From assembly GCA_963822575.1 (NCBI GenBank), contig CAWGHZ010000002.1, positions 1-64,000 of the forward strand: DNA of 64,000 nt, given 5' to 3'. This document shows positions 1-7,149 of this stretch, piece by piece. Numbering within the stretch: position 1 is the stretch's first letter; every line of letters begins with the position of its first letter. The notes under the pieces are model-generated. The model saw only the letters and a program-made list of their open reading frames with translations. It ran no database searches and was not told where the DNA came from. The DNA comes from CAWGHZ01 sp963822575. Its GTDB lineage: Bacteria > Pseudomonadota > Alphaproteobacteria > MPNO01 > DASWLB01. Position numbers and translations under genes: made by a program.

Positions 1-1
1 C

Positions 2-3000
2 AGCACCGGCGAGGAGGCTTATTCGATCGCCATGCTCTTCCTCGATGAGATCGAGGCGGCGCGGCGAAACATAAAGCTGCAAATCTTCGCCACGGAAATC
101 GACGAGGACGCGCTGGCCTTCGCCCGCGAAGGCCTGTACCCCGCGTCGATCGCAGCAGATGTGCCGCCGGAGCGGCTGACTCGTTACTTCACCAAGGATG
201 GCGAGGGATATCGGGTGTCGCGCGAGCTCCGCTCGGCGGTCGTTTTCTCCGTTCATGATCTGGTGGCCGATGCACCGTTCTCGCGCCTCGACCTCGTCAG
301 CTGCCGCAACCTTCTCATCTATCTCCGCCCCGAGGTTCAGCAGAAAGTCCTCTCGCTGTTCCGCTTTGCCCTGCGAGATGGCGGCGTTCTGTTCCTGGGC
401 CTCTCGGAATCGGTGCGCGGCGCCGCCGACCAGTTCGAGCCGATCTTCGAGAAGCAGCGGATATACCGGCATGTCGGGCACATCCGTCCCGGCGAGGTGG
501 AGCTTCCCATCGGCCAGGGCGCGGTCGCACGGACGCTATGGCAAAGGCACGCGCCGCCGGGCGAGGCGTCGCAAAACAGGGTCGCCGATCTCGTGCAGCG
601 GCTCCTGATCGCGAGTTATGCGCCGGCGTCGGTCATGGTCAACCGGAAGCGTCAGGGGCTCTATTTCTCCGGGCCCACCGACCTCTATCTCAGGATGCCG
701 GCAGGCGTCGGGACCTTGGACGTGCTGGCTGCAGCGCGCGAGGGGCTGCGCCCGGCGATCAGGGCAGCGCTGGATGCGGCAAGCCAGGGAAAGAAGCCGG
801 CGGTTGCCGTCGCCGGACAGGTGAATCGTGGCGGCCAGGCCGTCCCGGTGACCATCCGTGCTCAGACTGCAAAGAGCGATGGCGACGATTTGATCCTGCT
901 CAGCTTTCTGGACGAGCCGGAGAAACAGAAACGAGCCAAAGCCGTCGTCAGGTCCCCGGAGGCCGCATCCCGGAACGCTCAGCTCGAGCAGGAGCTCGAC
1001 GCCACGCGCAAGGAACTCGAGGAGGCCATCCACGAACGAGAGATCGCCGAAGAAGAAATGCGGGCGGTCAACGAAGAAGCGATGTCCGTGAACGAGGAGT
1101 TCCAGTCGACCAACGAAGAGCTCGAAACGTCAAAGGAGGAGCTGCAGTCGCTCAACGAGGAGCTGACGGCGCTCAACGGCCAGCTCCAGGAGACCCTCGA
1201 CGAGCACAGGGCGGTCGCCAACGACCTCGAGAACATCCTGAACAGCGTCGACCTGGCGACGCTGTTTCTCGACGAAAAGCTGAACATCCGATTCTTCACG
1301 CCTGCGGCGAGGTCGCTGTTCAGCGTGATCGCGTCGGACGTCGGACGTCCGCTCGCCGATCTCGCGCACCACTTCGCGGACGGCGAGCTCCTCGCCGATA
1401 CCAAGAGGGTGCTTGCGGACCTCGTGCCGATCACGCGCGAGGTCGCGGCCGAGGACGGCGCGTTTTATAGCTGTCGCATCCTGCCCTATCGGACGAAGGA
1501 AAACCGCATAGAAGGGGTGGTCATCACCTTCGTCAACGTCACCGCGCGCAAGCGGGCCGAAGATGCCGCGAACACCGCCAAGGCCCAGGCCGAGCAGGCC
1601 AACATCGGAAAGTCGCGCTTCCTGGCTGCCGCCAGCCACGACCTGCGCCAGCCGTTGCAAACCCTTTCACTGCTGCAAGGCGTGCTGGCAAAACGGATGA
1701 CGGACGAGGACGGCATCAAACTGATCGCCAGGCTCGATGAGACGGTCGGCGCCATGTCCGGGATGCTGAACACGCTGCTCGACATCAATCAGCTCGAAGC
1801 GGGGATCGTTCGCCCGGAAATTGTCGAGTTTCGGGTCGACGAATTGCTCGAACGTCTCAAGACAGAGTTCGCCTACCATGCGGCCGCGAAAAGCCTCGAC
1901 TGGCGCGTGGTCGCAAGCCGCGCGATGGTGCGCAGCGATCCTCGCCTGCTGGAGCAGGTGCTTCGTAACCTGCTTTCCAACGCAATGAAGTACACGGAGC
2001 GTGGCACGGTCCTGCTCGGCTGCCGCCGGCAGGAAGGCAAGCTGAGCATCGAGGTCTGGGATCGCGGAATAGGCATCGCATCGGACCATATCAAGGCGAT
2101 CTTCGACGAGTTCCATCAGGTCGACAACGCCGCGCGCCAGCGCAACCGGGGTCTTGGCCTTGGCCTTTCCATCGTAAAGCGCATTTGCGATCTTCTGGGC
2201 CACACCGTCGATGTGCGCTCGAGGCCGGGTATTGGCTCGGTGTTCGCTATCGAGGTGCCGATCGCAAAGGCGAAGCGCGGGGCTGGCCGACGAATTGGCC
2301 TAAACAAGGCCAAGGCGACCGCGCACTTGACCGGCGATATCTTGATCGTCGAGGACGATCCCCCAGTGCGCGAGATGCTCGAAATTCTGCTCGCCGCGGA
2401 GGGGCACCGGACGACGGCATTTGCCAGCGCGGCCGAAGCGATCGCGCTGGCGGCGCGGGGAGCGGTCGCGCTGGATGCCATCGTGGTCGACTACAATTTG
2501 CCGGGAGACCTGACCGGCATCGAGGCCATCGCCCGCCTGCGCGAGTTGCTGGGGCGCGAGATACCGGCCCTTGTCCTGACCGGCGATATTTCAACGGACA
2601 CCCTGGAAGCGATCGGCCGTGCCGGTTGCACGCATCTCTACAAGCCGGCCGATCCGGACGAGTTGATGCACGAGATTCAGGTCCTGCTCGCCCTAAACGC
2701 GAAACGGCGGCCGAAGACTGGCGCAAGTCAGCGGGAGGCAGTCCGCGTGACTGGCAGAGAGCAGCCCACGATTTTCGTGGTGGACGATGATCCCACCGTT
2801 CTCGGTACCATGCAGGATCTGTTGCTCGACCATGGTCGTGCGGTCGAGGCGTATGGCAGCGGCTCGGCGTTCCTTGATGCCGTCCGTTCGGATCGCACAG
2901 GGTGCCTCGTGGTCGACGCGATCATGCCGGGCATGAGCGGGATCGAGCTGCTGGAGCGCCTGAAGGCCAAGGGTCGCAGCATTCCCGCGATCATGATCAC

Positions 3001-3361
3001 CGGCCAGGGCGATGTGGCGATGGCGGTGGCGGCGATGAAGGCCGGCGCCCTCGACTTCCTCGAAAAGCCCGTTAGCCCCAGACAACTTCTCGCGAGCGTC
3101 GATCGTGCACTCGATATCGCGCAGCATTCGGCCGAGATCTCGGCGCGACGACGCGAAGAGGCACGCGCACGTTTGGCCCGCGTGACGCCGCGGGAGCGCG
3201 ACGTCATGGACCTGGTGATTCAGGGACGGCCGAACAAGATCATCTCCGAGGAACTCGGCATCAGCCAGCGGACGGTAGAGAGCCATCGAGCGGGTATGAT
3301 GAGGCACGCCCGTGTCAAATCGCTCCCTGATCTGGTCCGCCTGGTCATGGCGGCAGAGTGA
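2..3361 (+). CDS. CheR/PAS hybrid histidine kinase fused to two receivers and a LuxR-type HTH (5' partial)
   Basis: The reading frame is open from base 2, where the CheR motif STGEEAYSIA is read, so the gene starts before the window. Counting residues from the Met at base 32: CheR methyltransferase C-terminal half about 1-150; a Glu-rich coiled coil about 315-400; a PAS-like domain about 405-520; a HisKA dimerisation box with phospho-acceptor His536; a HATPase domain to about 750. Receiver 1 has Asp820, receiver 2 has Asp962, and a LuxR/FixJ helix-turn-helix closes the protein at about 1045-1105. CheB/CheR-PAS kinases are known as cytoplasmic hybrid sensors. Here the FixJ-like output regulator is joined in frame, so sensing, phosphorelay and DNA binding may lie in one chain. 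A possible internal start for the regulator lies at 2747. The signal sensed is unknown. Confidence 0.88.
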   Translation, partial: STGEEAYSIAMLFLDEIEAARRNIKLQIFATEIDEDALAFAREGLYPASIAADVPPERLTRYFTKDGEGYRVSRELRSAVVFSVHDLVADAPFSRLDLVSCRNLLIYLRPEVQQKVLSLFRFALRDGGVLFLGLSESVRGAADQFEPIFEKQRIYRHVGHIRPGEVELPIGQGAVARTLWQRHAPPGEASQNRVADLVQRLLIASYAPASVMVNRKRQGLYFSGPTDLYLRMPAGVGTLDVLAAAREGLRPAIRAALDAASQGKKPAVAVAGQVNRGGQAVPVTIRAQTAKSDGDDLILLSFLDEPEKQKRAKAVVRSPEAASRNAQLEQELDATRKELEEAIHEREIAEEEMRAVNEEAMSVNEEFQSTNEELETSKEELQSLNEELTALNGQLQETLDEHRAVANDLENILNSVDLATLFLDEKLNIRFFTPAARSLFSVIASDVGRPLADLAHHFADGELLADTKRVLADLVPITREVAAEDGAFYSCRILPYRTKENRIEGVVITFVNVTARKRAEDAANTAKAQAEQANIGKSRFLAAASHDLRQPLQTLSLLQGVLAKRMTDEDGIKLIARLDETVGAMSGMLNTLLDINQLEAGIVRPEIVEFRVDELLERLKTEFAYHAAAKSLDWRVVASRAMVRSDPRLLEQVLRNLLSNAMKYTERGTVLLGCRRQEGKLSIEVWDRGIGIASDHIKAIFDEFHQVDNAARQRNRGLGLGLSIVKRICDLLGHTVDVRSRPGIGSVFAIEVPIAKAKRGAGRRIGLNKAKATAHLTGDILIVEDDPPVREMLEILLAAEGHRTTAFASAAEAIALAARGAVALDAIVVDYNLPGDLTGIEAIARLRELLGREIPALVLTGDISTDTLEAIGRAGCTHLYKPADPDELMHEIQVLLALNAKRRPKTGASQREAVRVTGREQPTIFVVDDDPTVLGTMQDLLLDHGRAVEAYGSGSAFLDAVRSDRTGCLVVDAIMPGMSGIELLERLKAKGRSIPAIMITGQGDVAMAVAAMKAGALDFLEKPVSPRQLLASVDRALDIAQHSAEISARRREEARARLARVTPRERDVMDLVIQGRPNKIISEELGISQRTVESHRAGMMRHARVKSLPDLVRLVMAAE
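2733..2749 (+). promoter_or_regulatory. internal ribosome binding site and GTG start for the FixJ-like module
   Basis: GGGAGG at 2733-2738 lies 8 nt before an in-frame GTG at 2747-2749, exactly at the boundary before the second receiver domain. Starting there would give a 204-residue receiver-HTH protein, the usual length of a FixJ-type regulator. This suggests either a recent gene fusion or production of both a fused and a free regulator. It is inference from the sequence only. Confidence 0.45.
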
Positions 3362-3420
3362 ACGACCCGGGTAGGGGGAGCTCACGCGCCCGACATCCTT
3401 GGCACGTCGAGGCTCAAAAA

Positions 3421-3501
3421 TGAATGAACCGGCCAAGATCATCGAAATGAACATCTCTCGCTGTCGAGAGATGTTGAAGCTGGCTTTGGACGAAGGTGGC
3501 C
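3421..3501 (+). pseudogene. small ORF truncated by the IS3-family insertion
   Basis: An ATG at 3421 opens a frame beginning MNEPAKIIEMN. It runs into the left inverted repeat of the IS3-family element at 3502 and stops inside the element at 3552. The short amphipathic start resembles small uncharacterised proteins common in alphaproteobacteria, but I cannot name a family. The likely reading is a small gene whose 3' end was removed or separated by the insertion. Confidence 0.35.
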
Positions 3502-3530
3502 TGCCCCCGATCGGTGATCCAGGTTCAACG

Positions 3531-3895
3531 TTAGTGCATGGCGTCGGTTGACGCCATGGTCGGGGTGGGCGAGCGCGCGCCCCCAACGGCTGGCGCGCTC
3601 GCCCATGGCACGATGGTTCCGCCCCGTGGGACGACGGCCTCGGGCGCCGGCGGACGATAGCCAAGCGAGCTGTGCGGGCGCACGGCGTTGTAGTGGCGCC
3701 GCCACGCCTCGATCAGGACCTGGGCCTCGGCCAGGCTGAAGAACATCTCGCCATCGAGCAGCTCGTCGCGAAGCTTGCTGTTGAAGCTCTCGCAATACCC
3801 GTTCTCCCAGGGGCTGCCGGGCTCGATGTAGGCGGTCTGGGAGCCGACGGCGGCGATCCATTCGCGCAGCGTCGTGGCGATGAACTCCGGGCCGT
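3531..3895 (-). pseudogene. IS3-family transposase OrfB, C-terminal part (split by IS110)
   Basis: The minus-strand frame encodes the end of an rve/DDE integrase core, beginning GPEFIATTLREW and containing the conserved IEPGSPWENGYCESFNSKLR region with the catalytic Glu, then HSSLGYRPPAPEA. It ends with a stop at 3531-3533. The upstream coding continues at 5581 on the far side of the inserted IS110 element: that side ends RSDN and this side starts GPEF, which together form the usual RSDNGPEF motif. OrfB is therefore inactive, but otherwise well preserved, so the interruption is probably recent. Confidence 0.85.
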
Positions 3896-3931
3896 AGCAC
3901 CTGTGGAAGGAGGGGGAAGGTTCCGCTGAGA

Positions 3932-3973
3932 GAGCGGTGCGCGCTGCCATCAAGCAGCAAGCGCGCACCGCTC
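3932..3973 (+). repeat. perfect 14-bp inverted repeat in the IS110 left end
   Basis: GAGCGGTGCGCGCT at 3932-3945 is the exact reverse complement of 3960-3973, with a 14-nt loop. It lies in the non-coding left end of the IS110 element, 70 nt upstream of the transposase start. It could be part of a structured element-encoded RNA or a subterminal recognition structure. Confidence 0.6.
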
Positions 3974-4044
3974 GATTCGGCCGCGGTCGGTCAAGGCGTC
4001 TCTAGAGTGACGGTGTTCGAAGCCTCATTCCGGAGCGACCGACC

Positions 4045-5352
4045 ATGACCGATCAACACCCTATTCCCGATAACGCCGTTCTGGTAGCGATCGATATCGC
4101 CAAGACACGCAACGAGGTGCTCATCGAGGCTGCGCCCCATCGGCGGCGCCGGCGGCTGACGGTGCGCAACACCAGGGACGAGCACGACCGGCTCATCGAG
4201 CTTCTCGAGGCCTATGGTCGGCCGGTCGTCTGCGGGTTCGAGGCGACGGGCAACTACCACCGGCCGCTGGCATGGCGCTTGATCGAGGCCGGGTTCGACG
4301 CCCGGCTGGTGTCGTCGCTGGCCATGGCGCGCACGCGCGAGGCCCTGACCAACAGCTGGGACAAGAACGATCCGCGCGATGCTCAGGTGCTGCTGCACAT
4401 GCTGCGGATCGGCGCCACCCAGCACTATCACGATCCGCTGCGTGCCGGCGTCAACGACGTCCAGGAGCTGTCGAAGACCCACGAGGCGATCTCGCGCGCC
4501 AAGACCGCCATCCAGCACCGCATCCTGACCCACTATCTGCCGCTGTACTTCCCGGAGGTCGACCGCTTCAGGGGCAACAGCCGCAGCGACTGGTTCTTCG
4601 CGTTCCTGGAGCGGTTCCCGACCCCGGCGAGCATCACAGCCCTGAGCCTTGAGGCATTCATCGCCGAGGCCTGGGCCCTCGTGGGCCGCAAGGTCGCGAA
4701 GCGGCGCCTGTTGGCGGATATTTATCAGACCGCACAGGCCTCGATCGGCCTGCCGCTGCCCGAGGACGCCCCCGCCATCTGCATGTTCCGGATGATCCTG
4801 GCCGAAGCCCGCAGCCTGATCCGTCAGCGCGCCGAGATCGAGACGGTCGCCGACCAGCTGCTCGGGGATAGCGCCGACTATCGGAGGCTGCGGACGATAC
4901 CCGGCATCGGACCGATCAACGCCATGACCATCATCGCCGAGGCCGGCGATCTGCGCCGGTTCCGCCATCACCGCCAGTTCCTCAAGTTCTGCGGCCTCGA
5001 TCTCGCCACGCAGCAGTCCGGCCTGTTCCGCGGCCAGACCAGGTTGTCCAAGTACGGCAACGCAAGGCTCCGGCGCACCCTCTGGCTCGCCGGCCAGGTT
5101 GCCATCCGCCAGCGCGACAACGGCTTTCGCGACAAGTTCGAGCGCTACATCGCTCGCGATCGGCACAACCCCGATCTCCGGCGCAAGGCGCTCACCGCAA
5201 CCACCGCCAAGATGGCGCGCGTCGTTCACGCCGTCATCAAGACCGGTGTCGACTTCCGGCCCTTCATCGAGGGTCGGAGCCAGGTGGAAGAACCTCTCTC
5301 AGCACGTGCCGTGAGGGCGCGCCGCGCGAGCGCGGCGCAACCCTGTAGATAA
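4045..5352 (+). CDS. IS110-family transposase (DEDD recombinase)
   Basis: 435 residues. The N-terminal RuvC-like DEDD domain has Asp17 (in AIDIAK), Glu66 (in GFEATGNYHRP) and Asp109/Asp112 (in KNDPRDAQ). The C-terminal Transposase_20 region carries the IPGIGPINAMTII helix-hairpin-helix-like segment and a Ser in the TQQSGLFRGQTRLSKYGN stretch. IS110 enzymes use the DEDD residues plus a C-terminal serine for RNA-guided recombination. The gene appears intact, so this copy could be active. The ATG at 4045 follows GGAGCGACCGACC, a plausible ribosome binding site. It is not closely similar to the other IS110 transposase at 50791. Confidence 0.93.
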   Translation: MTDQHPIPDNAVLVAIDIAKTRNEVLIEAAPHRRRRRLTVRNTRDEHDRLIELLEAYGRPVVCGFEATGNYHRPLAWRLIEAGFDARLVSSLAMARTREALTNSWDKNDPRDAQVLLHMLRIGATQHYHDPLRAGVNDVQELSKTHEAISRAKTAIQHRILTHYLPLYFPEVDRFRGNSRSDWFFAFLERFPTPASITALSLEAFIAEAWALVGRKVAKRRLLADIYQTAQASIGLPLPEDAPAICMFRMILAEARSLIRQRAEIETVADQLLGDSADYRRLRTIPGIGPINAMTIIAEAGDLRRFRHHRQFLKFCGLDLATQQSGLFRGQTRLSKYGNARLRRTLWLAGQVAIRQRDNGFRDKFERYIARDRHNPDLRRKALTATTAKMARVVHAVIKTGVDFRPFIEGRSQVEEPLSARAVRARRASAAQPCR

Positions 5353-5372
5353 TGCTCGGGTCTTCCACCTGG
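5280..5372 (+). repeat. nested inverted repeats across the end of the IS110 transposase gene
   Basis: CCAGGTGGAAGA at 5280-5291 pairs perfectly with 5361-5372. Inside that loop GCGCCGCG at 5319-5326 pairs with 5331-5338 around a CGAG tetraloop. The structure straddles the transposase stop codon at 5350-5352. Such a fold could be the start of a right-end guide RNA, as in IS1111-type elements, or an intrinsic transcription barrier. No T-run follows, so a terminator is less likely. Confidence 0.5.
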
Positions 5373-5580
5373 ATCGGCGTCTCGTGTTCAGGACGGTGAG
5401 GGCCACGCCATCATGATGGACCCTGTGTTTGCTATGGACGAGACCCAGTCCCCTGCCCGTGGAAGCCACCTGGTCCCGACGCGTACCGCGTTGTCGTTGA
5501 CGTCCATCACCTCGCGAGCGCATCCTCGCGAACGGAGACGTCGTGACCGATCGATCTCTCACCTTCCCCGCATAGGACGT

Positions 5581-6136
5581 TGTCCGACCGGATGTAGGCA
5601 GGCGGGCCGCGCAGGATCATCAGGTCCGCCAGGGTCTCCAGCACGTCGGTCGAGTTGAGCCTGCGCTTGACCCGGATCGCCAGGGCCTCGCGGGTGAACT
5701 CGTCGATGACGCACAGCATCCGGAACTTCCTCCCGTCATGGGTCCGGTCCTCGACGAAGTCGTAAGACCAGACATGGTTGGGCCGCTCGGCGCGCAGCCG
5801 CACGCACGAGCCGTCGTTGAGCCAGAGCCGGCCGCGCTTCGGTTGCTTCTGTGGCACCTTCAGCCCCTCCCGTCGCCAGATCCGCTGCACCCGCTTGGCG
5901 TTCACCGCCCAGCCTGCGTGGTGCAGCAGGGCGGTGATCCGCCGGTAGCCATAGCGGCCGTAGGCCGTGGCCAGCGCGACGATGTCCGCGGTCAACGCCA
6001 CCTCGTCATCGGGCGTTCGAGGCAGCTTGCGCTGCGTGGTGCGGTGCTGGCCCAGAACCTGGCAGGCTCGACGCTCGGACACGCCGAGCGCGGCCCGCAC
6101 CTTCTCCACGCACGCGCGGCGACGGGCGGGGCTCAC
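5581..6136 (-). pseudogene. IS3-family transposase OrfB, N-terminal part (split by IS110)
   Basis: The frame begins SPARRRACVEKVRAALGVS, followed by an HTH_21-like segment and the first part of the rve integrase core, including HVWSYDFVEDRTHDGRKF (first catalytic Asp) and the strand ending YIRSDN (second Asp). At 5580 it runs into the IS110 element. It overlaps the end of orfA, as expected for programmed -1 frameshifting in IS3 elements; in the -1 frame the overlap reads GKLVSPARRR. Confidence 0.85.
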
Positions 6137-6411
6137 TAGTTTCCCCGGGCGGCCTCAGCCAGGATCAGTTTGTCCAACGTGAGATCGGACACCGCACGGC
6201 GGAGCCGCGCGTTCTCGATCTCCAGCTCCTTCAGCCGCTTCACCTGGTCGGTCTTCATCCCGCCGTACTCCGCGCGCCAGCGGAAGTACGTCGTCTCCGT
6301 CACCGCGATCGTCTTCACCGCCTCGGCGACCGACATCCCCTGACCGGTCAGGACGTCCACCTGCCGCAACTTCGCGACCATCTCTTCCGGCTTGTGCCGC
6401 TTCCTTGCCAT
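6136..6411 (-). CDS. IS3-family transposase OrfA
   Basis: 91 residues starting MARKRHKPEEMVAKLRQVDV. It has an N-terminal helix-turn-helix (about 10-55) and a C-terminal leucine-zipper-like helix (about 60-85), the normal OrfA layout. OrfA binds the element ends and is made alone or, by -1 frameshifting, as an OrfAB fusion. The Met at 6411 is chosen because the family begins there; the frame stays open to 6444 without added homology. Since OrfB is split, this protein can act only on other copies or as a repressor. Confidence 0.88.
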   Translation of the reverse strand: MARKRHKPEEMVAKLRQVDVLTGQGMSVAEAVKTIAVTETTYFRWRAEYGGMKTDQVKRLKELEIENARLRRAVSDLTLDKLILAEAARGN

Positions 6412-6452
6412 CTCTCCATCCTTCCAAAATGGCCCAAAGGCCAACTTAACGG

Positions 6453-6710
6453 ATGGATCACTCCAAGGGGGTCAGACCAGCCAAGCGGCCCGTCTACACC
6501 GTCCGGCGCACGGACGGCGCAGTGACCGTGAATCGTCCCGGCAGCGACATCGCGCACGGCTTCGACGATCTGCGCGGCGCGGTGCGTTTTATCCGCGCCG
6601 AGTGCCGCGGCCTCGCGGTGCGCCAGGTCGCGGTCGAGCTCTGGGTGGCCGAGCTCTACATGGTCGCCTATTTCGATCCGGCGAAGCGGGAGCGCATGTT
6701 CGGCGTCTAG
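6453..6710 (+). CDS. hypothetical protein whose start codon lies in the IS3 right end
   Basis: 85 residues. The only ATG start (6453) lies at the IS3 right inverted repeat, so the first residues (MDHSKGVRPAK) come from IS sequence. The native part begins about RPVYTVRRTDGAVTVNRPG and ends MFGV. It is mixed alpha/beta in character with no signal peptide or membrane segment, and I do not recognise the family. A GTG at 6522 is an alternative start. The insertion probably removed the original 5' end or its promoter. It precedes the kdp promoter region on the same strand. Confidence 0.45.
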   Translation: MDHSKGVRPAKRPVYTVRRTDGAVTVNRPGSDIAHGFDDLRGAVRFIRAECRGLAVRQVAVELWVAELYMVAYFDPAKRERMFGV

Positions 6711-7041
6711 GCGTGAATGGATCGTCTCCCTCGTCCGAGGCGTGACGTCGGCGCCCGCCGCGACGCCTAGGTTGTGGAAGGGCTCCGACGGTGGGCTGCG
6801 GCTCCACGCGGCCGGGGCAATTGCCCTGTGGTGCTCGTCGCGGCGGTCAGCATGGGCTGGGTGGCATTCGCTTCAGGGCACACCCCGGAGCCGACTCTTT
6901 TTCTGCGCCACGCGACGATGATCGGGCCGGCATATATGAGTTTTATATGGACGGCGCGGCGGAGCGGGCTCGATTTTATATGCGCCGATCGCGATGTTCC
7001 GCGTGGTGGTTCGCGCCTTCATTTATCGAACGGAGACTGCC
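6711..7041 (+). promoter_or_regulatory. upstream region of the kdp operon with paired TTTTATATG sites
   Basis: This 331-bp stretch has no convincing gene. It contains TTTTATATG twice, at 6941-6949 and 6974-6982, 33 bp apart (about three helical turns). They are the most AT-rich words in an otherwise GC-rich region and sit 60-100 bp before the first kdp ORF. KdpE of enteric bacteria binds a T-rich pair of sites upstream of kdpF, so these are candidate KdpE operators. That assignment is inference. A CATATATG at 6931-6938 may be part of the promoter. Confidence 0.45.
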
Positions 7042-7128
7042 ATGTTTGACGACATCCTGGGCGGCGGCGTTGCGCTCGTCCTGCTGTGCTATCTCGTCTA
7101 CGCGCTGATCCGCCCTGAGCGGTTCTGA
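7042..7128 (+). CDS. kdpF: KdpF-like small membrane subunit
   Basis: 28 residues ending LIRPERF. There is one hydrophobic helix (about 8-22) and the C-terminal RPER motif typical of KdpF, the small stabilising subunit of the KdpFABC potassium-pumping ATPase. It starts 22 bp before kdpB. In most bacteria kdpF precedes kdpA; here it precedes kdpB. An AACGGAGACTGCC ribosome binding region precedes the ATG. Confidence 0.75.
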   Translation: MFDDILGGGVALVLLCYLVYALIRPERF

Positions 7129-7149
7129 ACGCTCTCAAAGGCAAACACC

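Larger units (their letters stand above)
3896..5580 (+). mobile_element. IS110-family element inserted into IS3 orfB
   Basis: Both boundaries can be read because the interrupted IS3 orfB is known. The left target half ends ..GGGCCGT at 3895 and the right half resumes with TGTCCG at 5581. CGT occurs at both junctions (3893-3895 and 5578-5580), so the exchange point lies within that trinucleotide. This fits IS110-family recombination, which leaves a short shared core and no terminal inverted repeats. The element is 1685 bp: 149 bp before the transposase gene and 228 bp after it. Both non-coding ends contain strong inverted repeats (3932-3973 and 5280-5372) that may belong to a bridge/seek RNA. 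Confidence 0.85.
3502..6474 (-). mobile_element. IS3-family insertion sequence interrupted by an IS110-family element
   Basis: The element carries orfA (6411-6136) and orfB in two pieces on the minus strand. Candidate terminal inverted repeats are at 3502-3521 (TGCCCCCGATCGGTGATCCA) and 6454-6474; read outward-in both start TG..CCCC and end TGATCCA. Removing the inserted 3896-5580 leaves about 1.29 kb, a normal IS3-family size. No convincing target duplication flanks the ends, so the outer limits are approximate by a few bases. Confidence 0.8.

Noticed and set aside
5489..5506. CGTTGTC and ACGTCC in the right end of the first IS110 element as bridge-RNA guides
   Set aside because: Only 6-7 bases match the target or donor junctions, and the matching arms that should accompany them were not found; too weak to claim.
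6774..7108. Plus-strand frames in the kdp promoter region
   Set aside because: They overlap the kdpF-like ORF and the AT-rich promoter words, have atypical composition and lack ribosome binding sites.
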